A stretch of DNA of 33,162 bases from DATFKA01 sp042095835 (GCA_042095835.1 JBELML010000063.1:1-33162); one strand, 5' to 3'; shown: positions 1 to 8,074, counted from the first letter of the stretch. Made by a program: numbers and translations. The notes: generated by a model not told the origin, from the letters alone.

Positions 1-20
1 AAATACTTAAAGAAAGACCT

Positions 21-1439
21 TTAATCTGCTCCTTGATACATCCACAAGGTCTTTATAGCAGGGCCCCAGCACTGGCTTTTTTCCAGCTTAGGAATCGATA
101 AATTACAGGTAGACACCAAGTCAAAATTGAAGGGTTCGAAGTGGCAACGCAGATTATCCATATAGATGACCTTGCCGCCCGTATTATCAGCCAGACAGAT
201 GTACTCCGAAAAAGCACCAGTATTGTTATAGGTAGAATTGAGAAAGGTCAAGACATTGACAACGATTCCTTTTCGGGAGAGATCAAGTGCGAAGGAGCAG
301 ACATCAAAACCTCCTTCTCGGCAGGTGTTGGCACCATCGCTAATCAAGAAAACACTTTTTTTCTGCTGCACACTATCTGGGAATAATTCAGCTACTTTTA
401 GCAGCATCGAGAGCATAGGAGTCGTCCCATCAGGTATTAGAAACCTTAGATCTTGATCGAGTGCTCTTTTATCTAGACTGCCTGTGGGTTTCCATTTTGC
501 TGGCGTATCCAGACAATCTCCTCCAATCGTACCAATCCCCAAGTCTGTAGTACTGGGCAAATCGTTGACAATTTTTCTACTCAATATTTTCATCACTTCA
601 AAGCGAGTCTGCCCCATACAAAGGACTTTCTCCATCACCATAGAACCCGATACGTCTACTAAAAAAGCTACGGACTCGAAAGTCTCCAAGTCCAAGCCTC
701 GCATGATTTTCTGATGCATATTTAGAAAAGTCGGCTCATAATTAGCATTGGCATTTTGGACATCTCCTGGAGGATTATATTGAGGGACTAGCTGAAGCGT
801 ATCGCAGAGTGTTTTATAATTCTCATAGGCATGAAAGTTCTCTTCATTCCATTCCAGCGCATTGGAGAAGTGGCTAAGTGCTTTTTCTAAGTCTCCTTTT
901 CGCACATGGATATGAGCCCCTAAATCTGTGCCTTTGTGTCGATTCTTTGATTGATTGAGGATGGTTAAATAACCCAGCGTATTTTCGAAGGTGCTTTTCA
1001 GGTAAGCCGAGTCTGGTGCCTGATACAGGGCCGACCTGACGCTGGTATAGGCATTGGCATAGGATTCATTATAGGCATAAACCATGCCTTTCAAAAAACG
1101 GGCTACGACCTTTTTGTAGAGGTAATCGGGATCTTCTTTTTCAAGACCTTTAAAAGCCTGGTTGATCAACTCTAGTCCATTTTTCTCTCTACCAAGCCGC
1201 CCCTCACTCAGGCCGTAAGCCAAGCAAAAATAAAAGTTATCGGGCAGGATAGAATAGGCATTTTTGAACTTATTATTCGCCTTTTGGATAAAGCCTTCTG
1301 AATAAAGTAGGGATCCTTGGTAGTGCTCACTGTAGGCTTTCTTGAAATTAGGTATAGACCTAGCGGTCTCCGCCTTCCTTCCAAGGAAAAGTAAATGGAT
1401 AAAAAGAAGAATACTTATCGAAAAGTAGATTGGCCTCAA
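21..1439 (-). CDS. TPR-like and von Willebrand factor A domain protein, exported
   Basis: The product is about 472 residues. Residues 7-20 form a hydrophobic signal or anchor segment. Residues 30-215 are helical and resemble degenerate TPRs (paired A/Y/F-rich helices such as the one around 'ALSHFSNALEWNEENFHAY'). The C-terminal half is a vWA domain with a MIDAS motif DVSGS at 262-266, a threonine pair near 339-340 and SDG near 367-369. These are the metal-coordinating positions of vWA folds, so a metal-dependent protein-binding role in the periplasm or at the cell surface is likely; the partner is unknown. The only start near the signal segment is TTG, 19 nt after the stop of the OmpA-like gene, so the two are probably co-transcribed. 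Several cysteines in the vWA domain (CREGGFDVC) could form disulphides. The domain call is firm; the function is not known. Confidence 0.8.
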   Translation of the reverse strand: MRPIYFSISILLFIHLLFLGRKAETARSIPNFKKAYSEHYQGSLLYSEGFIQKANNKFKNAYSILPDNFYFCLAYGLSEGRLGREKNGLELINQAFKGLEKEDPDYLYKKVVARFLKGMVYAYNESYANAYTSVRSALYQAPDSAYLKSTFENTLGYLTILNQSKNRHKGTDLGAHIHVRKGDLEKALSHFSNALEWNEENFHAYENYKTLCDTLQLVPQYNPPGDVQNANANYEPTFLNMHQKIMRGLDLETFESVAFLVDVSGSMVMEKVLCMGQTRFEVMKILSRKIVNDLPSTTDLGIGTIGGDCLDTPAKWKPTGSLDKRALDQDLRFLIPDGTTPMLSMLLKVAELFPDSVQQKKSVFLISDGANTCREGGFDVCSFALDLSRKGIVVNVLTFLNSTYNNTGAFSEYICLADNTGGKVIYMDNLRCHFEPFNFDLVSTCNLSIPKLEKSQCWGPAIKTLWMYQGAD

Positions 1440-1458
1440 GAGGTCGTTTTCTTGTATG

Positions 1459-1881
1459 TCAAATAATAACGGGTCGAATGATCACATCTACCCGTCGATT
1501 TTTGAGGCGCCCCTCCCAGGTTGAGTTGTCATAAACGGGATTGAGTTCGCCAAATTCTTCTATCGAAATCTGCTCTTCCCGGATAAGTGCCTTTTTGAGT
1601 AATTCAAAAATAGCGGCATCGCAGCGCATCTCAGATAGCCATTGGTTGTACTCCTTGCCTCCTATATTATCGGTATGGCCATGTACACTGATCTCGTGTT
1701 GGTCAATATCAGGGATATCATCCAAAAAATCACTTAAGCCTTGCTTTTGATCGGGGCTAATATAAAAATTCCCTCCTCCGAAGTAGATACTATAGATATA
1801 ATAATCTTGTTTCTCTTCTTCTTGAGCAAAACCAGCTACCGCAACGCCTAAAAGAAAGCACAATATACTCCAACGCTTCAT
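1459..1881 (-). CDS. Small OmpA-family (OmpA_C-like) exported protein
   Basis: This 140-residue protein is a signal peptide (cleavage probably after AGFAQ, about residue 20) followed by a single OmpA/MotB-type peptidoglycan-binding domain. The domain shows HGHTDNIGGKEYNQWLS around 68-82, with the conserved Asp at 71, and NRRVDV near 128-133, with the conserved Arg. These residues bind diaminopimelate of peptidoglycan in the family. There is no beta-barrel and no obvious lipobox, so it should be a free periplasmic peptidoglycan-binding module. It starts at an ATG and lies 19 nt upstream of the vWA gene, which suggests that the two work together, perhaps as an envelope-anchored complex (inference). 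Its leader contains a long imperfect palindrome, annotated separately. Confidence 0.85.
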   Translation of the reverse strand: MKRWSILCFLLGVAVAGFAQEEEKQDYYIYSIYFGGGNFYISPDQKQGLSDFLDDIPDIDQHEISVHGHTDNIGGKEYNQWLSEMRCDAAIFELLKKALIREEQISIEEFGELNPVYDNSTWEGRLKNRRVDVIIRPVII

Positions 1882-1914
1882 ATCGGGTGTTTTAAAGGAT
1901 ATTCCTAAGAAGGT

Positions 1915-2004
1915 TCTTTAGTAACAGTCAAAAAACAACTTTTCGATTTTGATGGAATCTTCTCGATCAAAATGCGATACTTATTCTTTGTCCGTTACTT
2001 AATA
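1915..2004. repeat. 90-bp imperfect palindrome in the leader of the OmpA-like gene
   Basis: Pairing every base i with 3919-i gives a bulge-free hairpin. The outer arms AGTAAC/GTTACT (1920-1925 and 1994-1999) and the inner arms ATTTTGAT/ATCAAAAT (1946-1953 and 1966-1973) share exactly the same centre, 1959.5. About 27 of the 40 positions between 1920 and 1959 pair by Watson-Crick rules. It ends 33 nt upstream of the OmpA-like ATG. It could be a leader RNA structure, an operator or a decayed miniature element. There is no T-tract that would make it a standard terminator. Confidence 0.55.
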
Positions 2005-2083
2005 TAAGAAATTATCAATAGAAAAGTTGGATAAATAATGCCTTACTACACGATTGCTGACAAAGAAACCATGATTTTATCAA

Positions 2084-2126
2084 GCTTAATTCGGCCAACA
2101 CCGCTGAAGTCTTGGGTCTCTTTAAA
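2084..2126 (+). repeat. Diverged copy of a dispersed intergenic repeat core
   Basis: This stretch aligns without gaps to 7985-8027, with about 31 of 43 bases identical, including the shared blocks TTAATTCG and CTNTTAA-type ends. It lacks the GC-rich hairpin that precedes the other copies. It lies just downstream of the stop of the PAP2-like gene, outside coding sequence. Confidence 0.45.
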
Positions 2127-2132
2127 ATAGGG

Positions 2133-2825
2133 TCACATCACTTGCATCTTACCAAAGAAGACCATGACTTGTAAGGCGACAAAGGGAGAGAGTAATCCGA
2201 CCAAGTAGCCACCGTAGATATCATTATGCTCATGCTGCTGGAGATAAAGGCGTGCAGAACCCACAATCCCTGCGAGGACAATCCCAAGAAGTAAAACTAG
2301 AATCAAACTAATCTGAAAAGTACCTAAAAATGGGAGCTGAAGGCTGAAAACCTGATATTCAGACAGGAGCATGGTCAAAAGGAGCATAGAGATAATAGCG
2401 CCCATTCCAACGGCATGGATACTGATTTTAGAGAAAATATTGATCACAAAGGCTAGAAAGAGCGCAATGGTAGCCGCCAACATAAAACAGGTGAAAATGG
2501 TAGGCGTGATAGTACTATCCCAAAAATTACGAGATAGCCACAGATAGAAAATACCCGTAATAATATAGGGCCCTGTTCGATCAAGCGCCTCATCTAACTG
2601 TAAGGAACGTACCATACCTAAGAAGTAAAGCATCAAAATGGCCATCATAGGTATGAAGAAGGTGGATAGAAAAACCCTCAAAATTAGAACTCGGCTATTA
2701 AAACTACCGAGCCCATTGGCCCCAAAAGAATAGGGATCAACCAAGATCAAGACCAATAAGATGTAGGTCAACACCAATAATGGATGAAAAAGCAGCGAGA
2801 TCGTTTTTGCAAAAAATTTGATCAT
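2133..2825 (-). CDS. PAP2-like polytopic membrane protein
   Basis: The protein is hydrophobic, about 230 residues with six or so membrane segments. It resembles the Bacteroidota branch annotated as PAP2/phosphatidic-acid-phosphatase related: it opens with a 'LLFHPLLVLTY' segment, has 'SKISIHAVGMG' in the middle and 'HNDIYGGYLVG' near the C-terminus, the last two recalling the His-containing phosphatase motifs in reduced form. Whether it is catalytic is uncertain because the full three-motif PAP2 signature is not clear. I chose the ATG at 2825 rather than the upstream in-frame TTG at 2858, because that TTG is part of a consensus -7 promoter element and family members begin at this point. It appears monocistronic. 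Confidence 0.7.
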   Translation of the reverse strand: MIKFFAKTISLLFHPLLVLTYILLVLILVDPYSFGANGLGSFNSRVLILRVFLSTFFIPMMAILMLYFLGMVRSLQLDEALDRTGPYIITGIFYLWLSRNFWDSTITPTIFTCFMLAATIALFLAFVINIFSKISIHAVGMGAIISMLLLTMLLSEYQVFSLQLPFLGTFQISLILVLLLGIVLAGIVGSARLYLQQHEHNDIYGGYLVGLLSPFVALQVMVFFGKMQVM

Positions 2826-2855
2826 AAGGGCGCTTGTACTATTCCTGATTTTATA

Positions 2856-2863
2856 CAAAAGTA
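2856..2863 (-). promoter_or_regulatory. Bacteroidota-type -7 element for the PAP2-like gene
   Basis: The minus strand reads TACTTTTG, an exact match to the Bacteroidota TAnnTTTG consensus, about 30 nt upstream of the ATG at 2825. No good -33 TTTG was found at the usual 19-21 nt spacing. Confidence 0.4.
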
Positions 2864-3077
2864 GATAAAGTCAGAGAATAATGCTCCTCTTGCTCAACAA
2901 ATCCTCAAAGATCGCATCAAGAGCCTGGCAGTACGTTAACATTTTTAAGAGAAGCTAGCTTTTAGGGAAATAATTTTATTAAACATAAGTTAAACGCTGT
3001 GTATTGCGGAGTACTTTGATGTAAATTTAGGCGTTGTAAAGGCGTATCTCCCAGGAGATCACCACTACCAATTGATT

Positions 3078-3127
3078 TAAGTAGATGTTCACCATTAACT
3101 ATACCTTTTATGAGGAGCATCTACTTA
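3078..3127 (+). promoter_or_regulatory. Leader hairpin in front of the first Skp/OmpH-like gene
   Basis: TAAGTAGATGTTC (3078-3090) pairs with GAGCATCTACTTA (3115-3127). All 13 positions pair, one as G-U, around a 24-nt loop. The structure ends 19 nt before the ATG at 3147. A smaller palindrome, ATCTCC-CA-GGAGAT, lies upstream at 3046-3059. The position suggests a leader RNA structure affecting translation or stability; no T-tract follows. Confidence 0.55.
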
Positions 3128-3146
3128 CCACAAATAATTATACATT

Positions 3147-3656
3147 ATGAAGAAATTATTATTCTCTTTACTGCTCACGCTAGCAACTACTTTTACACTT
3201 TCGGCACAGCGTATCGCCTTCGTGGATATGAATCAAATTTTGGAAAGTATCGAAGAATACAATGAATCCCAGCGCGAGTTGGACCAATTGGCTGCTAGAT
3301 GGAGAGAGGAGATTTCTAAGGAGTACGACCAAATCAAAAGTTTATACAACCGTTATCAAGCGGAGCAAGTCTTATTATCTGATGAAGCTCGTCGTCAAAA
3401 GGAAGACGAGATTCTAGCTAAAGAAACCAATGTAAGAGAGCTACAAAAGGCAAGATTCGGTCCAGAAGGGCAATTATTCAAACGTCGCCAAGAACTTGTA
3501 CGCCCGATTCAGGATAAAGTTTTTGCAGCGATTGAAGATTATGCCGATGATCGCGGTTTCGATTTTATTTTTGATCAGTCTTCCGGTGCTGCCGGCATGA
3601 TCTTTGCGAGTCCTAAATATGACAAAACCGAGGATATTATCAATAAATTGAAATAA
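3147..3656 (+). CDS. Skp/OmpH-family periplasmic chaperone (first of two)
   Basis: The product is 169 residues with a signal peptide ending near residue 20 (TLSAQ), then 'RIAFVDMNQILESI', the usual opening strand of the OmpH/Skp family, then a long charged coiled coil (about 40-125) and a C-terminal return strand around 'RGFDFIFDQSS'. Family members are trimeric chaperones that carry unfolded outer-membrane proteins across the periplasm. It is followed after 126 nt by a paralogue, an arrangement common in Bacteroidota, where bamA often lies upstream. Here the upstream neighbour is instead a divergent PAP2-like gene. The family call is confident; the specific clients are unknown. Confidence 0.9.
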   Translation: MKKLLFSLLLTLATTFTLSAQRIAFVDMNQILESIEEYNESQRELDQLAARWREEISKEYDQIKSLYNRYQAEQVLLSDEARRQKEDEILAKETNVRELQKARFGPEGQLFKRRQELVRPIQDKVFAAIEDYADDRGFDFIFDQSSGAAGMIFASPKYDKTEDIINKLK

Positions 3657-3724
3657 TCTAGGTCAAATTCACCACATAAAGCTTCTTATCCGTCTTATTT
3701 CCTTTTTTATCAAAACGAAAATTT

Positions 3725-3732
3725 TATTTTTG
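3725..3732 (+). promoter_or_regulatory. Possible -7 element for the second Skp/OmpH-like gene
   Basis: TATTTTTG matches TAnnTTTG 50 nt upstream of the ATG at 3783, inside the 126-nt gap between the two paralogues. No clear -33 box was found, so a separate promoter for the second gene is only possible. Confidence 0.35.
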
Positions 3733-3782
3733 CCGTCGAAAACGCGGTTACATCAAATTGTAAACCAGAAAATTAGTATAAA

Positions 3783-4283
3783 ATGAAAAAGACAATTCTA
3801 TTAAGTGGCTTAGTTGTAATGTTCCTTGCGGCTACAGTAAGTGTACAAGCTCAAAAATTTGGCTACATAAATACAGCTGAAATTTTAGCTGAATTACCTG
3901 CTGTAAAACAGGCGGAAACTGAAATCGAAAACTTCTCTAAGCAATTGCAAAAGAAAGGAGAAGCTGAAGTAGCTAAATTGCAACAAAAGTTTACAGATTT
4001 CCAACAAAAGGTACAATCAGGAGCCATCGCACCTGTTGAACAGGAAAGAATGCAAACAGAAATTCAGAAAGATCAAGCTGAATTGCAGCAAATGGAAGCT
4101 GACATGGTTGGCCAGATTCAGCAAAAACGTCAAGATGCGCTTAAACCCATCTATGACAAACTGAATGCTGCTATCTCGGCTGTCGCTAAAGAAAATGGCT
4201 ACACCATGATCTTTGATAAAGCCGTATTGCTTTATTCTGAAGATAAAGATGATGTAAGTGCGATGGTAAAGGCGAAACTCTAA
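3783..4283 (+). CDS. Skp/OmpH-family periplasmic chaperone (second of two)
   Basis: The product is 166 residues. A signal peptide ends around 'VSVQAQ' (residue 24), followed by 'KFGYINTAEILAELP', a Gln/Lys/Glu-rich coiled coil (about 45-125) and the terminal 'NGYTMIFDKAVLLY' strand. It has the same architecture as the gene before it but is clearly diverged in the coiled coil (Q-rich here, R/E-rich there), which suggests an old duplication and possibly different clients. The expected role is a periplasmic holdase for outer-membrane proteins. It is followed by a strong terminator. Confidence 0.9.
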   Translation: MKKTILLSGLVVMFLAATVSVQAQKFGYINTAEILAELPAVKQAETEIENFSKQLQKKGEAEVAKLQQKFTDFQQKVQSGAIAPVEQERMQTEIQKDQAELQQMEADMVGQIQQKRQDALKPIYDKLNAAISAVAKENGYTMIFDKAVLLYSEDKDDVSAMVKAKL

Positions 4284-4312
4284 TTTCGACCTTGTTGTAG
4301 GTACATCAAAGA

Positions 4313-4343
4313 AAAGCCCTGAAGGATCATCCTTCAGGGCTTT
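4313..4343 (+). terminator. Strong bidirectional intrinsic terminator
   Basis: A perfect 14-bp stem, AAAGCCCTGAAGGA paired with TCCTTCAGGGCTTT, surrounds a 3-nt loop. It is A-rich on the left and T-rich on the right, between the convergent ends of the second skp-like gene (4283) and dapD (4370), so it can serve both strands. Confidence 0.9.
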
Positions 4344-4369
4344 CTAATTATACACGAAGACGGCATCTC

Positions 4370-5188
4370 TTAGACTGCCACATCATAATCGCGTAAAGCA
4401 TTATTGAGGGATACCTTTTTGTCGGTACTCTCCTTTCTTTTACCAATAATCAAAGCACAAGCTACATTATAGGATCCCGCAGGGAACTGCTTGGTATAAG
4501 AGCCTGGTATAACTACCGAACGTGGAGGCACCTCCCCTCTGTAAGTTACTGGCTCTGCACCTGTCACATCAATAATTCTTGTACTTTTCGTTAGTACCAC
4601 ATTGGCTCCCAAGACAGCTTCCTTACCAACCCGTACACCTTCAACTACAATCGAGCGAGAGCCGATAAAGGCATTGTCTTCAATTATTGTAGGTGTAGCC
4701 TGCAAAGGTTCCAAAACGCCACCGATCCCTACACCACCACTGAGGTGTACATTTCTTCCAATCTGAGCGCAAGAACCGACTGTGGCCCAAGTATCGACCA
4801 TCGTACCACTGCCTACCCAGGCACCAATATTGACGTAACTAGGCATCATGATTACGCCTTTCTCTAAAAAGGCACCGTGGCGAGCAATAGCGTGAGGTAC
4901 CACCCGTACGCCTTTCTCCGCATAGTTGGACTTCAAAGGAATCTTATCGTGAAACTCAAAAGGTCCTACCTCTATCGTTTTCATTTGAGCGATGGGAAAA
5001 TAGAGGACTACGCCTTTTTTCACCCAATCGTTGACTTGCCAATCGCCATCGTCTGTAGGAGCAGCAACTCTTAGCGCTCCAATATCAAGCAAGCGAATGA
5101 CCTCACGGATAGCATCTTGGGTTTCTTGTTGCTTCAATAGGCTACGGTCTTCCCAGGCCGCTTCAATTTTGTGTTGTAGTTCGTTCAT
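4370..5188 (-). CDS. dapD: 2,3,4,5-tetrahydropyridine-2,6-dicarboxylate N-succinyltransferase
   Basis: The 272-residue product matches DapD along its length. It has an N-terminal helical domain, then left-handed beta-helix hexapeptide repeats (about 95-215) such as 'GVIMMPSYVNIGAWVGSGTM', 'VHLSGGVGIGGVLEP' and 'PTIIEDNAFIGSRSIVVEG', ending in the typical 'CALIIGKR' segment. It transfers succinyl from succinyl-CoA to tetrahydrodipicolinate in the succinylase branch of lysine/meso-diaminopimelate synthesis, in the cytoplasm. It follows the ornithine cyclodeaminase-family gene by 35 nt on the same strand, so the two are probably co-transcribed. The ATG start agrees with the family. Confidence 0.97.
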   Translation of the reverse strand: MNELQHKIEAAWEDRSLLKQQETQDAIREVIRLLDIGALRVAAPTDDGDWQVNDWVKKGVVLYFPIAQMKTIEVGPFEFHDKIPLKSNYAEKGVRVVPHAIARHGAFLEKGVIMMPSYVNIGAWVGSGTMVDTWATVGSCAQIGRNVHLSGGVGIGGVLEPLQATPTIIEDNAFIGSRSIVVEGVRVGKEAVLGANVVLTKSTRIIDVTGAEPVTYRGEVPPRSVVIPGSYTKQFPAGSYNVACALIIGKRKESTDKKVSLNNALRDYDVAV

Positions 5189-5223
5189 GTTTTATAAAAA
5201 ATGATTTAATAGTTTATCAGCAA

Positions 5224-6174
5224 TTAGCTGGTCTTCAACTCCTTCAGGAGTAAGTCTGCTGCTGCTAAATCTTCCAGCGCATGACCAACCGATTTAAACA
5301 ACGTTATATCCTTTGGATTGTTTCTACCTTGGGCTTCTGCTCTGCACAATCCAAAAAGATCTCCTTTAATCTGAGATTGGCGTAGAATACCCTTTTGCAA
5401 AGGAATCACTATATCTCCTGTCTCTTTGGTCGCTCCCTGAAAAGTATCCACATAAACTTGAGCCTTGACAATGGCTTCATCGTCGGCTTCCCGCATGCTG
5501 GGCTTATAAGACCCCACTAAATCGATATGCTGCCCCGGCCGTAACCACTTCCCAAAAATCAAAGGATCTGGCGACAAGGTAGCTACCGAAATGATATCCA
5601 TGTTTGGCACTACTGCAGCGAGATCTACTACTACCTCTACCTTGCTGAAGCCTAGATGCTCAATTCGTCGCTTGAGTTGCTGTGCTTTTTCAGGATTGCG
5701 GCCCCAAAGATAAACTTCTTTAATGGATCTCACAGTCGCGTGGGCCGCTATTAGTTGAGGTGCCAATACACCCGTGCCCACCATCAACAACTGCTCACTA
5801 TCGGGGCGTGCCAGATAATCTGCTGCCAGTGCCGAGGCTGCTGCCGTTCGTTTACTGGTGAGGGTGCGAGCGTCGCATTGTAGCAATGGCTGCCCCGTAG
5901 AAGCATCAAAAAGCAGGTATACCCCATGTATGGCGGGTAGCTGAAGCTGGGCATTCTCGGGAGATACCGTCACTACTTTCACGCCTAGTGTCTCCCCTAT
6001 TTTCCAGGCAGGCATCAACAATAAAGTCGAATCTTGCTCAGCGCTGGGATGAGCAAAATCATGGTGGTGGCGCATGGGCACCGTAATATCACCGCTGAAG
6101 GCACGTCTTAGTGCCGGTATTAAAGATTTGAAAGGTAGCGCCTGCTCAACTTCTGCTTCACTTGGAAAAATCAC
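5224..6174 (-). CDS. Ornithine cyclodeaminase / mu-crystallin family dehydrogenase
   Basis: The product is 316 residues, the usual family length. The N-terminal half holds substrate-pocket residues (VPMRHHHDF near 32-40; LGVKVVTVSP with the conserved Lys; LTSKRTAAASALAA). The Rossmann domain begins with 'LLMVGTGVLAPQL' around residue 130. Members include ornithine cyclodeaminase, L-alanine dehydrogenase, ketimine reductase and pyrroline-2-carboxylate reductase, and sequence alone does not separate them. It is translated from a GTG start, with no ATG in frame before residue 36. It sits between a secreted protein gene (41 nt upstream) and dapD (35 nt downstream). Linkage with dapD hints at amino-acid metabolism but does not prove a lysine-related substrate. 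Confidence 0.85.
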   Translation of the reverse strand: MIFPSEAEVEQALPFKSLIPALRRAFSGDITVPMRHHHDFAHPSAEQDSTLLLMPAWKIGETLGVKVVTVSPENAQLQLPAIHGVYLLFDASTGQPLLQCDARTLTSKRTAAASALAADYLARPDSEQLLMVGTGVLAPQLIAAHATVRSIKEVYLWGRNPEKAQQLKRRIEHLGFSKVEVVVDLAAVVPNMDIISVATLSPDPLIFGKWLRPGQHIDLVGSYKPSMREADDEAIVKAQVYVDTFQGATKETGDIVIPLQKGILRQSQIKGDLFGLCRAEAQGRNNPKDITLFKSVGHALEDLAAADLLLKELKTS

Positions 6175-6215
6175 AATAGGATAGAATGATGGTGAGCAAT
6201 CAAGTTAGGAAATTC

Positions 6216-7640
6216 CTACAACTCCAATTTAGCTATACGCAATTTCCCTCGGTTTTCACTTGGTACAAGTACCTTTTCTGCACTTATTTGTACAGCATCC
6301 CGAAAGCGTAGTCTCAAATTTTGGTTGTCGGTACTCAGGATACTATTTCGATTAAAATTCCCTGTTCCTATCAACACATATTCGCTTACGGTATTCTCTA
6401 ATTTGATTTCATCATTAAAAACAAGTCGAAGATTTTTGGGGTTTTTGAATAAGAAAAAAGAAGAATAGGCCCCACCATCATCTTGCGAAAACTGTTTCTT
6501 GTGTAAGATGGTCTCCCAATCTAATTCCCCTTTCGGCCCGATGGAAAGGACAAATACATCGTTGAAATAAAAGTCTGTTACACTCCGCACGAAACCATCG
6601 TAAATAGACCTTCCTGTATTCGCGGTACGCCGAAAAAAGTTTCGATTTTCTTCTCCAATAATGACAACTCCACCATCTCTCCGCAGCACAACGTCTTGTA
6701 TACCGACCTCCTCCAGGCCTTTATTTTTTCGGAGTTCTTTTCCAAGCAAACTTTCTACAATTTTATCGCTAAAAGGATGTAAATACACGTCGGCATCTCC
6801 AGTAGGGCCATCGGGTACTTTGGCAAAGAAAAAACCTTCAGCTCGCGCAGGGTTTTTTTCATAATAAAATCCTCCAGCAGACAACTGCTTATTGGTGTTA
6901 TCATAGTTGAAAAATAGATCAAAGGTTTTCAGTTCTTGCAGATCAATTAATTTGCGTACAATCCCCTTAAAGCCAGGGCCGTAGTGAAAAACTTCGTAGT
7001 GGTGATCCTTCTTGCGGATACGATAATTGTCTTTTTCAATGACAAAAAACATATCGCCCTCATTGCTGATCACTAGATGGAGTACATCTTCACTGTAGCG
7101 CATATCTTGCGGCTCGAAACTATACTCCCACATCAATTCCATCTTCTCATTATCGAACATAAAAGCCCTCAATTCCTTTTGTCGATCAATGAAGTAAAGC
7201 AAAATTTTAGACCGATCCTCCGAGCGTAGTATATCCAAATCTGGAGCTGTGAAAAGGCCCTCTAATTCTGCAATTTTTAGCGAATCCTTGAGCGTAGCGG
7301 AGGCATCGTAGCGGTGTGCGCGGATGATATGATTCCCTCGGTCGCGGTGCCTGTAAAACACGGTGAAACTATCTCGAATGGTATTGATTCCTGCTACATC
7401 TGGAGAGCGTTTCATTAATTCCAACTCTTTGGTCCAACTACTACGCATATTCTCATCGAACGCCTGCACCTCGAAGGTGACGCTTTTATCGCGAAACAAT
7501 AAGACATCTTCGCCAAGCTCTCCTATTATCTCATAGCCCACATCTGAGCGCAAAGGCAACTCATCTGAGACAATAATTTTTTGACTCAACAATAGGATTG
7601 GCAGTACTAGAAGGAGGAGAAGTGAAAAAAATAATCTCAT
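6216..7640 (-). CDS. Secreted protein of unknown function
   Basis: The product is 474 residues with a clear signal peptide (MRLFFSLLLLLVLPILLLSQ). I do not recognise a named family. The mature part is built of short beta-rich segments with repeated aromatic/charged strands ('LLFRDKSVTFEVQAFDENM', 'KILLYFIDRQKELRAFMFD', 'DMFFVIEKDNYRIRKKD', 'GGVVIIGEENR'), which is compatible with a beta-propeller. There are no cysteines, no lipobox and no T9SS sorting domain, so a periplasmic location is likely. It is the first gene of an apparent three-gene minus-strand unit with the ornithine cyclodeaminase-family gene and dapD, but a functional link is not evident. Confidence 0.75.
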   Translation of the reverse strand: MRLFFSLLLLLVLPILLLSQKIIVSDELPLRSDVGYEIIGELGEDVLLFRDKSVTFEVQAFDENMRSSWTKELELMKRSPDVAGINTIRDSFTVFYRHRDRGNHIIRAHRYDASATLKDSLKIAELEGLFTAPDLDILRSEDRSKILLYFIDRQKELRAFMFDNEKMELMWEYSFEPQDMRYSEDVLHLVISNEGDMFFVIEKDNYRIRKKDHHYEVFHYGPGFKGIVRKLIDLQELKTFDLFFNYDNTNKQLSAGGFYYEKNPARAEGFFFAKVPDGPTGDADVYLHPFSDKIVESLLGKELRKNKGLEEVGIQDVVLRRDGGVVIIGEENRNFFRRTANTGRSIYDGFVRSVTDFYFNDVFVLSIGPKGELDWETILHKKQFSQDDGGAYSSFFLFKNPKNLRLVFNDEIKLENTVSEYVLIGTGNFNRNSILSTDNQNLRLRFRDAVQISAEKVLVPSENRGKLRIAKLEL

Positions 7641-7959
7641 TGAAGAAAAATTTTAATATTGAAGCTGTTTAAAGTTTCCTTGTTGGGCTATCAAAAACAT
7701 CTTTTAAGGCTACTCTTCGTTAAAAAGCCTCATCTATGCGATGCATAGCTTGCGTTTTTTGCCTCGATTAGCCTCAAAATACTGTTTTCTCGCCAGCAAC
7801 AGAAAACCTTACACAACTTCAGTATCAATCACCGTAGTTGAAAAACTAGTTTATAAAATAATAATACATAATTTTGCTAAATGTTGCTTAGCCGATAGCT
7901 TGTTTGTGTGTTTTGCAACATTTAAGACCACTTATAATAGAAACCAAGGCTAATGACAT

Positions 7960-8027
7960 CCCGACATGCGCTTCGCTCAGCCGGGATTAATTCGACCAAC
8001 GTTGCTAAAGCACTGGGGCTCATTAAC
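7960..8027 (+). repeat. Hairpin-plus-core intergenic repeat, copy 1
   Basis: It begins with an imperfect hairpin, CCCG...CGGG around GCG-CTT-CGC (7960-7985), followed by the core GATTAATTCGACCAAC and ending CTCATTAAC (8021-8027). Copy 2 starts 115 nt later with the same order of parts. Confidence 0.7.
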
Positions 8028-8074
8028 ATGACACATAGCACATGGCACTTGACACATAATACATTCCAAACTAT

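Noticed and set aside
1915..2004. Integron attC-like site
   Set aside because: The outer arms read AGTAAC and GTTACT and do not fit RYYYAAC/GTTRRRY core sites; no integrase is present.
2826..2858. Longer N-terminus of the PAP2-like protein from TTG at 2858
   Set aside because: The TTG is part of a consensus -7 element and the extra residues do not fit the family.
3001..3029. Promoter of the first skp-like gene (TAAATTTA at 3022)
   Set aside because: The last base does not match TAnnTTTG and the nearest TTG has a 15-nt spacer; too weak to list as a feature.
7741..7953. 70-residue plus-strand ORF in the gene-free region
   Set aside because: No recognisable family, no promoter-like element close by, and a composition typical of non-coding AT-rich DNA.
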